NCBI GenBank assembly: GCA_021155145.1
Contig: JAJNPX010000280.1
Span: forward strand, 1-6,892
Direction of reading: 5' to 3'
Source: Acidisarcina sp.
Lineage (GTDB): Bacteria; Acidobacteriota; Blastocatellia; Pyrinomonadales; Pyrinomonadaceae
Length of the DNA stretch: 6,892 bases
The notes under the pieces were generated by a model. It did not search any database and was not told where the DNA came from. It was given only the letters and a program-made list of their open reading frames with translations. A program made the position numbers and the translations under genes. This document shows, one piece after another, positions 1 through 4,758 of the stretch; position 1 is the stretch's first letter, and each line of letters begins with the position of its first letter.

Positions 1-155
1 TGTCCAACAATCCGCAGAAGATCCAGGCCATCCGCGATGGCGGCATCGAGATCGTTGAACGCATCCCGATCGAATTCAAGCCGTCAAAGGACACCGAAAA
101 ATATCTGAGCGTAAAAAAATTTCGGATGGGACACTTCCTCAATTTGGTGAGTTAG
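1..155 (+). CDS. ribA: GTP cyclohydrolase II, C-terminal end (RibA or RibBA; partial)
   Basis: Only the last 51 complete codons are present; the gene begins upstream of the window. GTP cyclohydrolase II opens GTP to the diaminopyrimidine precursor of riboflavin in the cytoplasm. Reading from base 3, the protein begins SNNPQKIQAIRDGGIEIVER and ends KKFRMGHFLNLVS before the TAG at 153-155. The L-[TS]-N-N-P-x-K motif, followed by 'GI-E-I-V-E-R-[IV]-P' and a final 'Y-L-x-x-K-x-x-x-M-G-H', is the recognised C-terminal signature of RibA. The catalytic and zinc-binding parts lie outside the window, so a stand-alone RibA cannot be told from a bifunctional RibBA. Its last 17 bases overlap the 3' end of the convergent beta-lactamase gene, and no terminator hairpin is visible after the stop. 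Confidence 0.9.
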   Translation, partial: SNNPQKIQAIRDGGIEIVERIPIEFKPSKDTEKYLSVKKFRMGHFLNLVS

Positions 156-1182
156 CCGGAGCATCTGCAATTGCGTCGGCCGCGGCCCATGTGTCGAAAA
201 CGGCTTTCGCGATCCTTGCGATCACCCGCTCTCGCGTTCGCTCGTCCGCCGAAGAATCGCCGACAAAAACCGCAATGGCAACGTGCTTGCTGTTGGGCAG
301 CGTGATGATGCCGACATCATTTGTTGCCGATGTTATGCCGTTCCTGGTCCCGCCGGTCCCGGTCTTGTGAGCGACGGGCGTTCCGGGCGGAAGCATGCTC
401 TTCAGACGGTTAGGTGGATTGTTCGATTCGGTCATGTATTTGACGAGAAGTTCATAACTCTCCTTTGAATGTCGCGTGGACCGATTGATGTTCGGAGACG
501 CGAGCCACAACGTATACAGCAATTCGTACGCGCCCCTTGGGGTAGTCCAGTTCTCATATTGCAGTTCCCAGTTCGCACCGAATTCCCGATGTGAGTGTTT
601 CACTTTCATTTCACCAATGTCGATCAGATCCAGGAAGTCCTGAACTGCACTCGCACCGCCTGCCAGACGTTGCAAAACATCGGCTGCCGTACCATCGCTA
701 TCCGAGATCGCATATCGCAATAGTTGGCGAACCGATAGTTCCACACCGTCGGGGTTTCCGTCTCGGATCGGGGAGCGCATGTAAGAAGGGACAAAGTCAT
801 CCCGGCTGACAAAAACTTTCGTCTCAAGTTGAAAAGGATCCGTTCGTCCCTGCTCTCTATCGATATCGATCTTGTTCAGCACGGTCATCGCGATCGGCAG
901 CTTGACGACGCTCTGCATCGCGAATCGCTCGTCCGCGTTCAACAAAACCTCCTTGTTATCTTCTTCATCATCCAAAACTGACGCATAAACGCCGACTTTC
1001 CCCTTTGCATCTTTCGCGATCGCAGCGATCTGCTTGTGTAGTTCCTGGTCCTCCTTTGGAGCTTTAGGCGTCGGTGTCGTTTCAGTGACCTGCGTAGTAA
1101 CGACCTCATTCGAGATCGGTCGGCCCGCGCAACCAATAAGCAGAATGAAAACTAAGGTGATCGATAAAGTACAGAGCTTCAT
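139..1182 (-). CDS. bla: Class A beta-lactamase, PER/VEB-like, predicted lipoprotein
   Basis: A 347-residue serine hydrolase expected to open the beta-lactam ring in the periplasm. The N-terminus is a lipoprotein signal: basic MK, a hydrophobic core at about 5-16, and lipobox L-I-G-C at 15-18. Cys18 would be lipidated and tethered by a Thr/Pro/Lys-rich linker (about 25-45). Class A motifs occur in order. SVVK is at 91-94 (nucleophile Ser91, Lys94). S-D-S is at 160-162, where SDN is usual. An omega-loop region with E200-x-x-x-N204 precedes QYENWTTP (208-215). H-K-T-G-T is at 272-276. The QY-x-NW stretch and 'ATNDVGIITLP' (286-296) resemble the PER/VEB/CfxA-type subclass A2. The SDS motif and an uncertain general-base Glu make the substrate range unpredictable. 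The start is supported by the signal peptide and an AGG seven bases upstream. No blaR/blaI regulator pair is in the window. Confidence 0.92.
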   Translation of the reverse strand: MKLCTLSITLVFILLIGCAGRPISNEVVTTQVTETTPTPKAPKEDQELHKQIAAIAKDAKGKVGVYASVLDDEEDNKEVLLNADERFAMQSVVKLPIAMTVLNKIDIDREQGRTDPFQLETKVFVSRDDFVPSYMRSPIRDGNPDGVELSVRQLLRYAISDSDGTAADVLQRLAGGASAVQDFLDLIDIGEMKVKHSHREFGANWELQYENWTTPRGAYELLYTLWLASPNINRSTRHSKESYELLVKYMTESNNPPNRLKSMLPPGTPVAHKTGTGGTRNGITSATNDVGIITLPNSKHVAIAVFVGDSSADERTRERVIARIAKAVFDTWAAADAIADAPANSPN

Positions 1183-1216
1183 TTAAGACCTGCAAAAATC
1201 CAGCAACTGATAACGG

Positions 1217-1228
1217 GCGAGCGCTCGC
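1217..1228. promoter_or_regulatory. Perfect 12-bp palindrome upstream of the beta-lactamase gene
   Basis: GCGAGCGCTCGC is its own reverse complement. It lies 34 bp upstream of the lactamase start, in the 96-bp gap between antitoxin stop and lactamase start. On the minus strand a TTGACA box (1239-1244) precedes it, so the palindrome falls where an operator or spacer would lie. There is no downstream T-run, which argues against an intrinsic terminator. It does not resemble the BlaI TACA-N2-TGTA operator. A regulatory role is inference. Confidence 0.3.
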
Positions 1229-1278
1229 AAATTCTCATTGTCAAAACGAACGCTATGCGAAAACACTACGGGCAAATT

Positions 1279-1602
1279 TTACCTTGATGGCTTTGATCGT
1301 ACGATCTTTGATAGGCCATCAAGACCGACGCCGGTCGCAAGCAAGCCGCGGATAAGCAAATCGATACTTACTGTCGAATCGGCAGCCTCCATTTTTGCGA
1401 TCCTTGATTGACTTGATCTGATCGTCTCTGCCATCTTGGCTTGCGACCATCCAAGCGCAGCACGGCGAGATCTCAACGCGTTGCTCAATCGGACCCGAAG
1501 TTCAACGATCGAGGCCTCATCGGGTGTTAACCCGAGAAACTCTTCAGCCGAACCGATCTTCCACCCGGCCCTTATTAGTCGATCCTTCTTTTGCCTATCC
1601 AT
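1279..1602 (-). CDS. XRE-family helix-turn-helix antitoxin (HigA-like)
   Basis: A 107-residue DNA-binding protein, probably the antitoxin of the adjacent HigB/RelE-type toxin: it would neutralise the toxin and repress their shared promoter. Residues 1-40 form the family-typical lead-in (AGWKIGSAEEFLGLTPDEA at 12-30), followed by a Cro/C1-type HTH at about 42-91. The second helix is around WSQAKMAETI (52-61) and the recognition helix is SSQSRIAKMEA (63-73). 'AGW.(I/V)GSA..FLGL...E' plus an 'SSQSR(I/V)AKME' recognition helix is the hallmark of antitoxins paired with 'WLxGE(I/V)KTPP' toxins, from my knowledge of such pairs. The ATG lies 25 nt after the toxin stop, with only a weak GA-rich ribosome-binding stretch (part of an 11-bp tandem repeat). 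The frame is intact, unlike the toxin's. Confidence 0.88.
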   Translation of the reverse strand: MDRQKKDRLIRAGWKIGSAEEFLGLTPDEASIVELRVRLSNALRSRRAALGWSQAKMAETIRSSQSRIAKMEAADSTVSIDLLIRGLLATGVGLDGLSKIVRSKPSR

Positions 1603-1603
1603 T

Positions 1604-1625
1604 TCTTAACTTTCTCTTAACTTTC
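1604..1625 (-). repeat. Perfect 11-bp tandem repeat between toxin and antitoxin
   Basis: On the minus strand GAAAGTTAAGA occurs twice with no gap (1625-1615 and 1614-1604), filling nearly all of the 25-nt spacer between toxin stop and antitoxin ATG. The copy nearest the ATG is the only purine-rich sequence that could act as a ribosome-binding site. The duplication may therefore have changed antitoxin translation. That effect is inferred. Confidence 0.85.
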
Positions 1626-1627
1626 GT

Positions 1628-1977
1628 TCAGCCCATCTCGGCATCGTATCGTATCAGGCGATCCCTGCAGGTTTCGATGACAGATCTCGGCGTCTGCTGA
1701 GTCTTCTTGCGAAACACTTCAAGAATGATGATCCCATCCGGGTCGATCCGATAAACGATTCGCCAAGTCGAATCCCTATCCCGGATCCTAAGTTCGTGGC
1801 ATCTTTTTCGATGCTTGGCATCGGTCTCGAATGCGGCATCTGGAGCTGCTCCCCTTGCTGAAGTTTGCGCAAGAGAAAACCAGCCTCAATTCGAGCAGCT
1901 GATGACAAAGGAGGCGTTTTAACTTCCCCACCAAGCCATACCAATACCTTATCGGACGATCCTTTCGCCTCCACCAT
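1628..1977 (-). pseudogene. HigB/RelE-type (Gp49-like) toxin, frame broken once mid-gene
   Basis: Toxin of a type II toxin-antitoxin pair; relatives are ribosome-dependent mRNA interferases of the RelE/HigB fold. The first 58 codons read MVEAKGSS..., then VWLGGEVKTPPLSSAARIEA and QMPHSRPMPSIEK. At the A5 run (minus strand of 1804-1808) the correct reading moves to the -1 frame and continues RCHELRIRDRDSTWRIVYRI, then ILEVFRKKTQQTPRSVI, to a TGA at 1630-1628. Joined, this gives a 116-residue protein of normal family length with the expected 'MPSI...RCHELRI' and 'W-R-I-V-Y-R' motifs. Unshifted reading runs on in a foreign frame to a stop at 1654 and loses the catalytic C-terminal half. One missing A (A6 to A5), a sequencing error, or -1 slippage would all explain it. 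Its partner antitoxin lies 25 nt downstream. The start is uncertain: a TTG at codon 12 would give a start closer to WLGGE. Confidence 0.82.
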
Positions 1978-1979
1978 AC

Positions 1980-2005
1980 TATGTCAGATATGACATATAA
2001 TGTCA
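1980..2005. promoter_or_regulatory. Inverted-repeat operator/promoter of the toxin-antitoxin pair
   Basis: Three copies of one half-site alternate in orientation: ATGTCA (1981-1986), TGACAT (1991-1996) and ATGTCA (2000-2005). The first two form TATGTCA-N4-TGACATA with 7-bp arms; the last two form TGACAT-N3-ATGTCA. On the minus strand, TTGACA (2006-2001), a 17-bp spacer and CATAGT (1983-1978) look like -35 and -10 boxes that contain the half-sites. This is typical of autorepression by an HTH antitoxin. Binding by the neighbouring antitoxin is inferred. Confidence 0.6.
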
Positions 2006-2026
2006 ATCCTGATCCGGTTTTGATAT

Positions 2027-3052
2027 CTAGTTTAAGAGAGTCCCGTAAATCCCAAGGTTCAGGGAATAGACCGAATCGTTCGTGGCGACGACCATCTCAC
2101 CATTTCGTGTGAAGCACAGCCCCACGACGTTGGCGCCAGCAAGAAAATGCTCGATCTGACGCGATTCCGGGTCGATCCTAACGATCCCGTGGCGTCCGCC
2201 AAAACAGGCGGCAACGTACAGATCGCCCTCCCTGTCGAACGCAAGGCCTTGCGGGCGGCCGAGCCCGCGGGCCCAGGTCTCAACGCCGCCGTGGCCATCG
2301 ATGGCATAGACGGCATCGTGGCTGGCAAATCCCGGCGAGGTGACAAAAAGCCTTTGGTCCGGCCCGAAGGCCATATGAAATGCCGCTACCGACGGTTCCA
2401 CCTTCGCAAATTCCGAGGCTCTGCCCTCTTCGCTGACGCGATAGACCGTGCCGGAGCGGTCGCCGACGTACATCTGTCCGTTGCGATCAAAGGCCAGGCC
2501 GGTCGCTATGCCGAGTTCCGAGGCAACGACGACGGCCCTCTCGCCCCGCTCGATACGGGCCACCGTGCCCTCGGCGCGGTTCGTGACATACATCGACCCG
2601 CCCGGCCCAAAGGCGATGGACGTCGGGTTCATTATCTCGACCGGCAGTTCATCGAGAAATCCTTCGGTCTCGAGCCTGTAAAGCGTATGCGGGAGCGCCT
2701 GGCCGCGGCTGCCCGATCTGGTAAGGATCAGCGCGTCATCCGAAGGGTCGATCGCGGGGTTCGCGACAATATGCATCTCGTCGGCGAGCAGCTTTCCGAG
2801 CGTCAGGACGAATCCGTTGCTCTCGCCCAGTTCGGTCTCAAGCTGGACGACAGCCGACGAATCGTCACAGGCCGGAACGGTCGCCATGATGCGCTTCGAC
2901 GAGGCCCCGATGATCTTGCAATTAAGCCCGTTAGCGAAGCACAAGAGGCGTCCGCTCGGGTCAAGCTGCAGCCCCTCGACCAATATCTCGATCTCGCCGC
3001 CCGGGATCGCCCGTTCGGGCCTGATTGCCGTTATTTTTACCGAATCACTCAT
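2027..3052 (-). CDS. IPT/TIG domain plus NHL/SMP-30-like beta-propeller protein
   Basis: A 341-residue protein of unknown role. Residues about 5-85 look like an IPT/TIG immunoglobulin-like domain ('I-T-A-I-R-P-E-R-A-I-P-G-G-E-I-E-I-L-V-E-G'). From about 95 on, blade-like repeats of the form 'x-G-L-A-F-(D/G)-x-x-G-x-(M/L)-Y-V' recur at 143-158, 183-198, 223-239, 266-282 and 309-324. Together with an earlier strand set around 105-128 this suggests a six-bladed propeller like NHL, SMP-30/gluconolactonase or Vgb proteins. There is no signal peptide or membrane segment at this start, so it is predicted cytoplasmic or exported without a classical signal. I cannot assign a substrate. The toxin gene starts 49 bp past its stop on the same strand, so read-through is possible. 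The start has no clear Shine-Dalgarno sequence. Confidence 0.85.
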   Translation of the reverse strand: MSDSVKITAIRPERAIPGGEIEILVEGLQLDPSGRLLCFANGLNCKIIGASSKRIMATVPACDDSSAVVQLETELGESNGFVLTLGKLLADEMHIVANPAIDPSDDALILTRSGSRGQALPHTLYRLETEGFLDELPVEIMNPTSIAFGPGGSMYVTNRAEGTVARIERGERAVVVASELGIATGLAFDRNGQMYVGDRSGTVYRVSEEGRASEFAKVEPSVAAFHMAFGPDQRLFVTSPGFASHDAVYAIDGHGGVETWARGLGRPQGLAFDREGDLYVAACFGGRHGIVRIDPESRQIEHFLAGANVVGLCFTRNGEMVVATNDSVYSLNLGIYGTLLN

Positions 3053-3067
3053 TACGAAACAGTTATG

Positions 3068-3096
3068 AGTTTACGCTGAAGGCCAATCGCTGTCGA
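3068..3096 (-). promoter_or_regulatory. Candidate sigma-70 promoter for the propeller gene
   Basis: On the minus strand TCGACA (3096-3091), a 17-bp spacer and TAAACT (3073-3068) match -35 and -10 consensus at five and four of six positions. A start site about 7 bp downstream would leave a leader of only about ten bases before the ATG at 3052, fitting the absence of a Shine-Dalgarno sequence. Sequence match only. Confidence 0.3.
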
Positions 3097-3131
3097 ATTC
3101 GGTCAAATTGACTTGAGCGTTTGTCTATCCC

Positions 3132-3160
3132 TTTACCACTCTTCGGCGCTGGACTAAAAT
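3132..3160 (+). promoter_or_regulatory. Candidate sigma-70 promoter for pilT
   Basis: TTTACC (3132-3137), a 17-bp spacer and TAAAAT (3155-3160) form a plausible promoter about 100 bp upstream of the pilT ATG, in the divergent gap. A TTGACT box at 3108-3113 is an alternative -35 but lacks a good -10. Sequence match only. Confidence 0.35.
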
Positions 3161-3262
3161 TCTTGAGGCGGACCTTATTTTACGGCCATCCGCAATAAGC
3201 CGTTCGAGCCGCTCCATTCTTTACCTTCGTTAGCCGGCATCTTACACGTTTCCCCACCTGAT

Positions 3263-4417
3263 ATGCTTAATCGAATTGACGACCTTTTACGAATGGCCAT
3301 GAGCTTCGGAGCCTCAGACCTCCACCTCCGTGCCGGTTCGACACCGGTCATCCGCGTCAACGGCGAACTAAAACCGCTCTCCGGGGTCACCAAGCTCAAT
3401 CAGGACGAGACGCTTGAAATGGCATTCTCGATGATGTCGAATCGACAAAAACAGCATTTCAAAGAGGTTTTCGAAGTAGATCTGGGGTACGGCGTAACCG
3501 GCCTCGGCAGATTTCGCGTAAACATTTTTCAGCAGAGAAATTCGATCGGGATCGTGGCCCGCGTCATCTCGGACAACATCCGGAATTTCAACGATCTCGG
3601 GCTCCCGCCTGTGCTCAACAAGATCGCATCGGAAAATCGCGGCCTCATCCTCGTCACCGGCACGACCGGCTCAGGAAAATCCACGACCCTCGCCGCGATG
3701 GTCGACCAGATAAATCAACAGCGAAATTGCCACATTGTGACGATCGAGGACCCGATCGAGTTCCTTCACAAGGACAAGGAGTCGTATATTACGCAGCGTG
3801 AGGTCGATGTCGATACGCGCTCGTTCGCTGAGGCCTTGAGAGGCTCGCTTCGCCAGGATCCGGATGTGATCCTCGTAGGCGAAATGCGGGACCTCGAGAC
3901 CATAGAAACCGCCCTGGTCGCGGCGGAGACCGGCCATCTCGTGCTTTCGACACTTCACACGCTGGACGCGGCCGAGACGCTGACCCGCATCATTTCGGCA
4001 TTTCCGCCGTATCAGCAGAAATCCATCCGGATACAGCTCGCCGGACTGCTCAAGGCCGTCGTCTCGCAGCGGCTTATGAAATCGTCAAAGGGCAATAGCC
4101 GCGTCCCGGCGGTCGAGGTGCTGATATCTACACCGCTGATCCGCGATTACATCCTTCACGAGGAAAAGACCGGGTCGATACGTGATGTCATCGCCGCGGG
4201 CACGTCGCAGTACGGCATGCAGACCTTTGATCAATCCCTGTTCTATCTATATCAATCAGGCCTCGTCGCACTCGAGGAAGCACTTCGGGGAGCCACCAAC
4301 CCGGACGAGTTCCGCCTCCGTCTCGCCGGTATCCAAAACACGACCGGCATGGCCAAAGAAGAGATGGAAAAAATGGGCGGAGTCTCAAATATCAGCAGCA
4401 TGTTGACCCGCAATTGA
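3263..4417 (+). CDS. pilT: Type IV pilus retraction ATPase PilT
   Basis: A 384-residue cytoplasmic hexameric ATPase that powers pilus depolymerisation and twitching motility. The N-terminal PAS-like domain begins with 'GASDLHLRAGSTPVIRVNGEL' features (16-36), typical of PilT; PilB has a much longer N-terminus. Walker A is GTTGSGKST (133-141), the Asp box TIEDPIEFLH (160-169), the Walker B region DPDVILVGEMRD (199-210, Glu207), and the His box TGHLVLSTLHT (223-233). 'PLIRDYILHEEKT' (291-303) matches the position of the AIRNLIRE retraction motif in a diverged form. The length is slightly above the usual 340-375, with a short C-terminal extension. The start fits the family N-terminus, but no Shine-Dalgarno sequence precedes it (CCCCACCTGAT). 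It stands alone here, with no pilB, pilC or pilU adjacent, and is divergent from the propeller gene. PilU is a less likely alternative. Confidence 0.95.
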   Translation: MLNRIDDLLRMAMSFGASDLHLRAGSTPVIRVNGELKPLSGVTKLNQDETLEMAFSMMSNRQKQHFKEVFEVDLGYGVTGLGRFRVNIFQQRNSIGIVARVISDNIRNFNDLGLPPVLNKIASENRGLILVTGTTGSGKSTTLAAMVDQINQQRNCHIVTIEDPIEFLHKDKESYITQREVDVDTRSFAEALRGSLRQDPDVILVGEMRDLETIETALVAAETGHLVLSTLHTLDAAETLTRIISAFPPYQQKSIRIQLAGLLKAVVSQRLMKSSKGNSRVPAVEVLISTPLIRDYILHEEKTGSIRDVIAAGTSQYGMQTFDQSLFYLYQSGLVALEEALRGATNPDEFRLRLAGIQNTTGMAKEEMEKMGGVSNISSMLTRN

Positions 4418-4438
4418 GCCCGTTTATCGGAGTTAGTC

Positions 4439-4464
4439 TTACTGTTTCGGGTCCTCAACAGTAA
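4439..4464 (+). terminator. Hairpin after pilT, possible terminator
   Basis: TTACTGTT (4439-4446) and AACAGTAA (4457-4464) are perfect 8-bp complementary arms around a 10-base loop, 21 bases past the pilT stop. The stem is AT-rich and no T-tract follows, so it is not a textbook intrinsic terminator. A 3'-end stabilising hairpin is equally possible. Confidence 0.4.
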
Positions 4465-4470
4465 ATATCA

Positions 4471-4531
4471 TCGCCGCCCGGTCCCCGGGTGGTTGTGGGC
4501 GAAGCCCGCGTTAAGCTCTGTGGTGCGGCGA
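4471..4531 (+). other. Three-way-junction-like folded element upstream of rpsA
   Basis: TCGCCGC (4471-4477) pairs perfectly with GCGGCGA (4525-4531). Inside lie CCGG-loop-CCGG (4478-4488) and GTGGGC-GAA-GCCCGC (4495-4509, one G-U pair), giving a closing stem with two inner hairpins. It lies before the rpsA promoter, so it is either the 3' end of the pilT transcript or a dispersed palindromic repeat. Identity unknown. Confidence 0.45.
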
Positions 4532-4592
4532 CCTCCCGTCGGCCCCGATCAACGCAAATCCCCGTTTTTCAAGCATTTTCGACGCCGAAACC

Positions 4593-4622
4593 TTGACAGA
4601 AAAGCGGTCGGGCGTGTAGATT
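4593..4622 (+). promoter_or_regulatory. Probable rpsA promoter (TTGACA / TAGATT)
   Basis: A consensus -35 TTGACA (4593-4598), an 18-bp spacer and TAGATT (4617-4622, four of six) predict a start near 4629 and a leader of about 130 bases before the rpsA ATG at 4759. It is the best promoter match in the gap. Confidence 0.5.
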
Positions 4623-4758
4623 TTAGTTTTATCTGGTCACGCAAATAGTCGTGTGTCCCACCACGAGGATCGAGCAGTTCTCGTTTCGAACGGGCATCGG
4701 TTTTTGCTGACCAACTATCGCAAACGCAAACACAAGTAAGGAAGTCGAAACAAAGTTG

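Larger units (their letters stand above)
4418..4758 (+). other. Gene-free region: pilT 3' end, rpsA promoter and leader
   Basis: No convincing protein gene lies in these 341 bases; short open frames on both strands lack motifs. The region holds an 8-bp hairpin right after pilT, a GC-rich fold with closing 7-bp arms (4471-4531), a TTGACA promoter (4593-4622) and about 130 bases of untranslated leader before rpsA. In the leader CGTT-TCG-AACG forms a small hairpin near 4684-4694, and the last ~30 bases are A-rich. No tRNA or known riboswitch was recognised. Confidence 0.7.

Noticed and set aside
1217..1228. Palindrome as a terminator of the toxin-antitoxin transcript
   Set aside because: It has no loop of usable size and no T-tract in the direction of transcription.
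1788..2006. 72-codon minus-strand frame over the toxin start
   Set aside because: It is out of frame with the conserved toxin motifs and has no recognisable family features; the ATG arises within the operator repeats.
2147..3079. 310-codon open frame on the + strand
   Set aside because: It is fully antisense to the propeller gene, which has clear domain repeats. The translation is Arg/Gly/Ala-rich with no recognisable motif, as expected from the codon bias of the real gene.
4471..4531. tRNA-like cloverleaf
   Set aside because: There is no acceptor end, anticodon loop or T-loop consensus; the pairings fit only a generic three-way junction.
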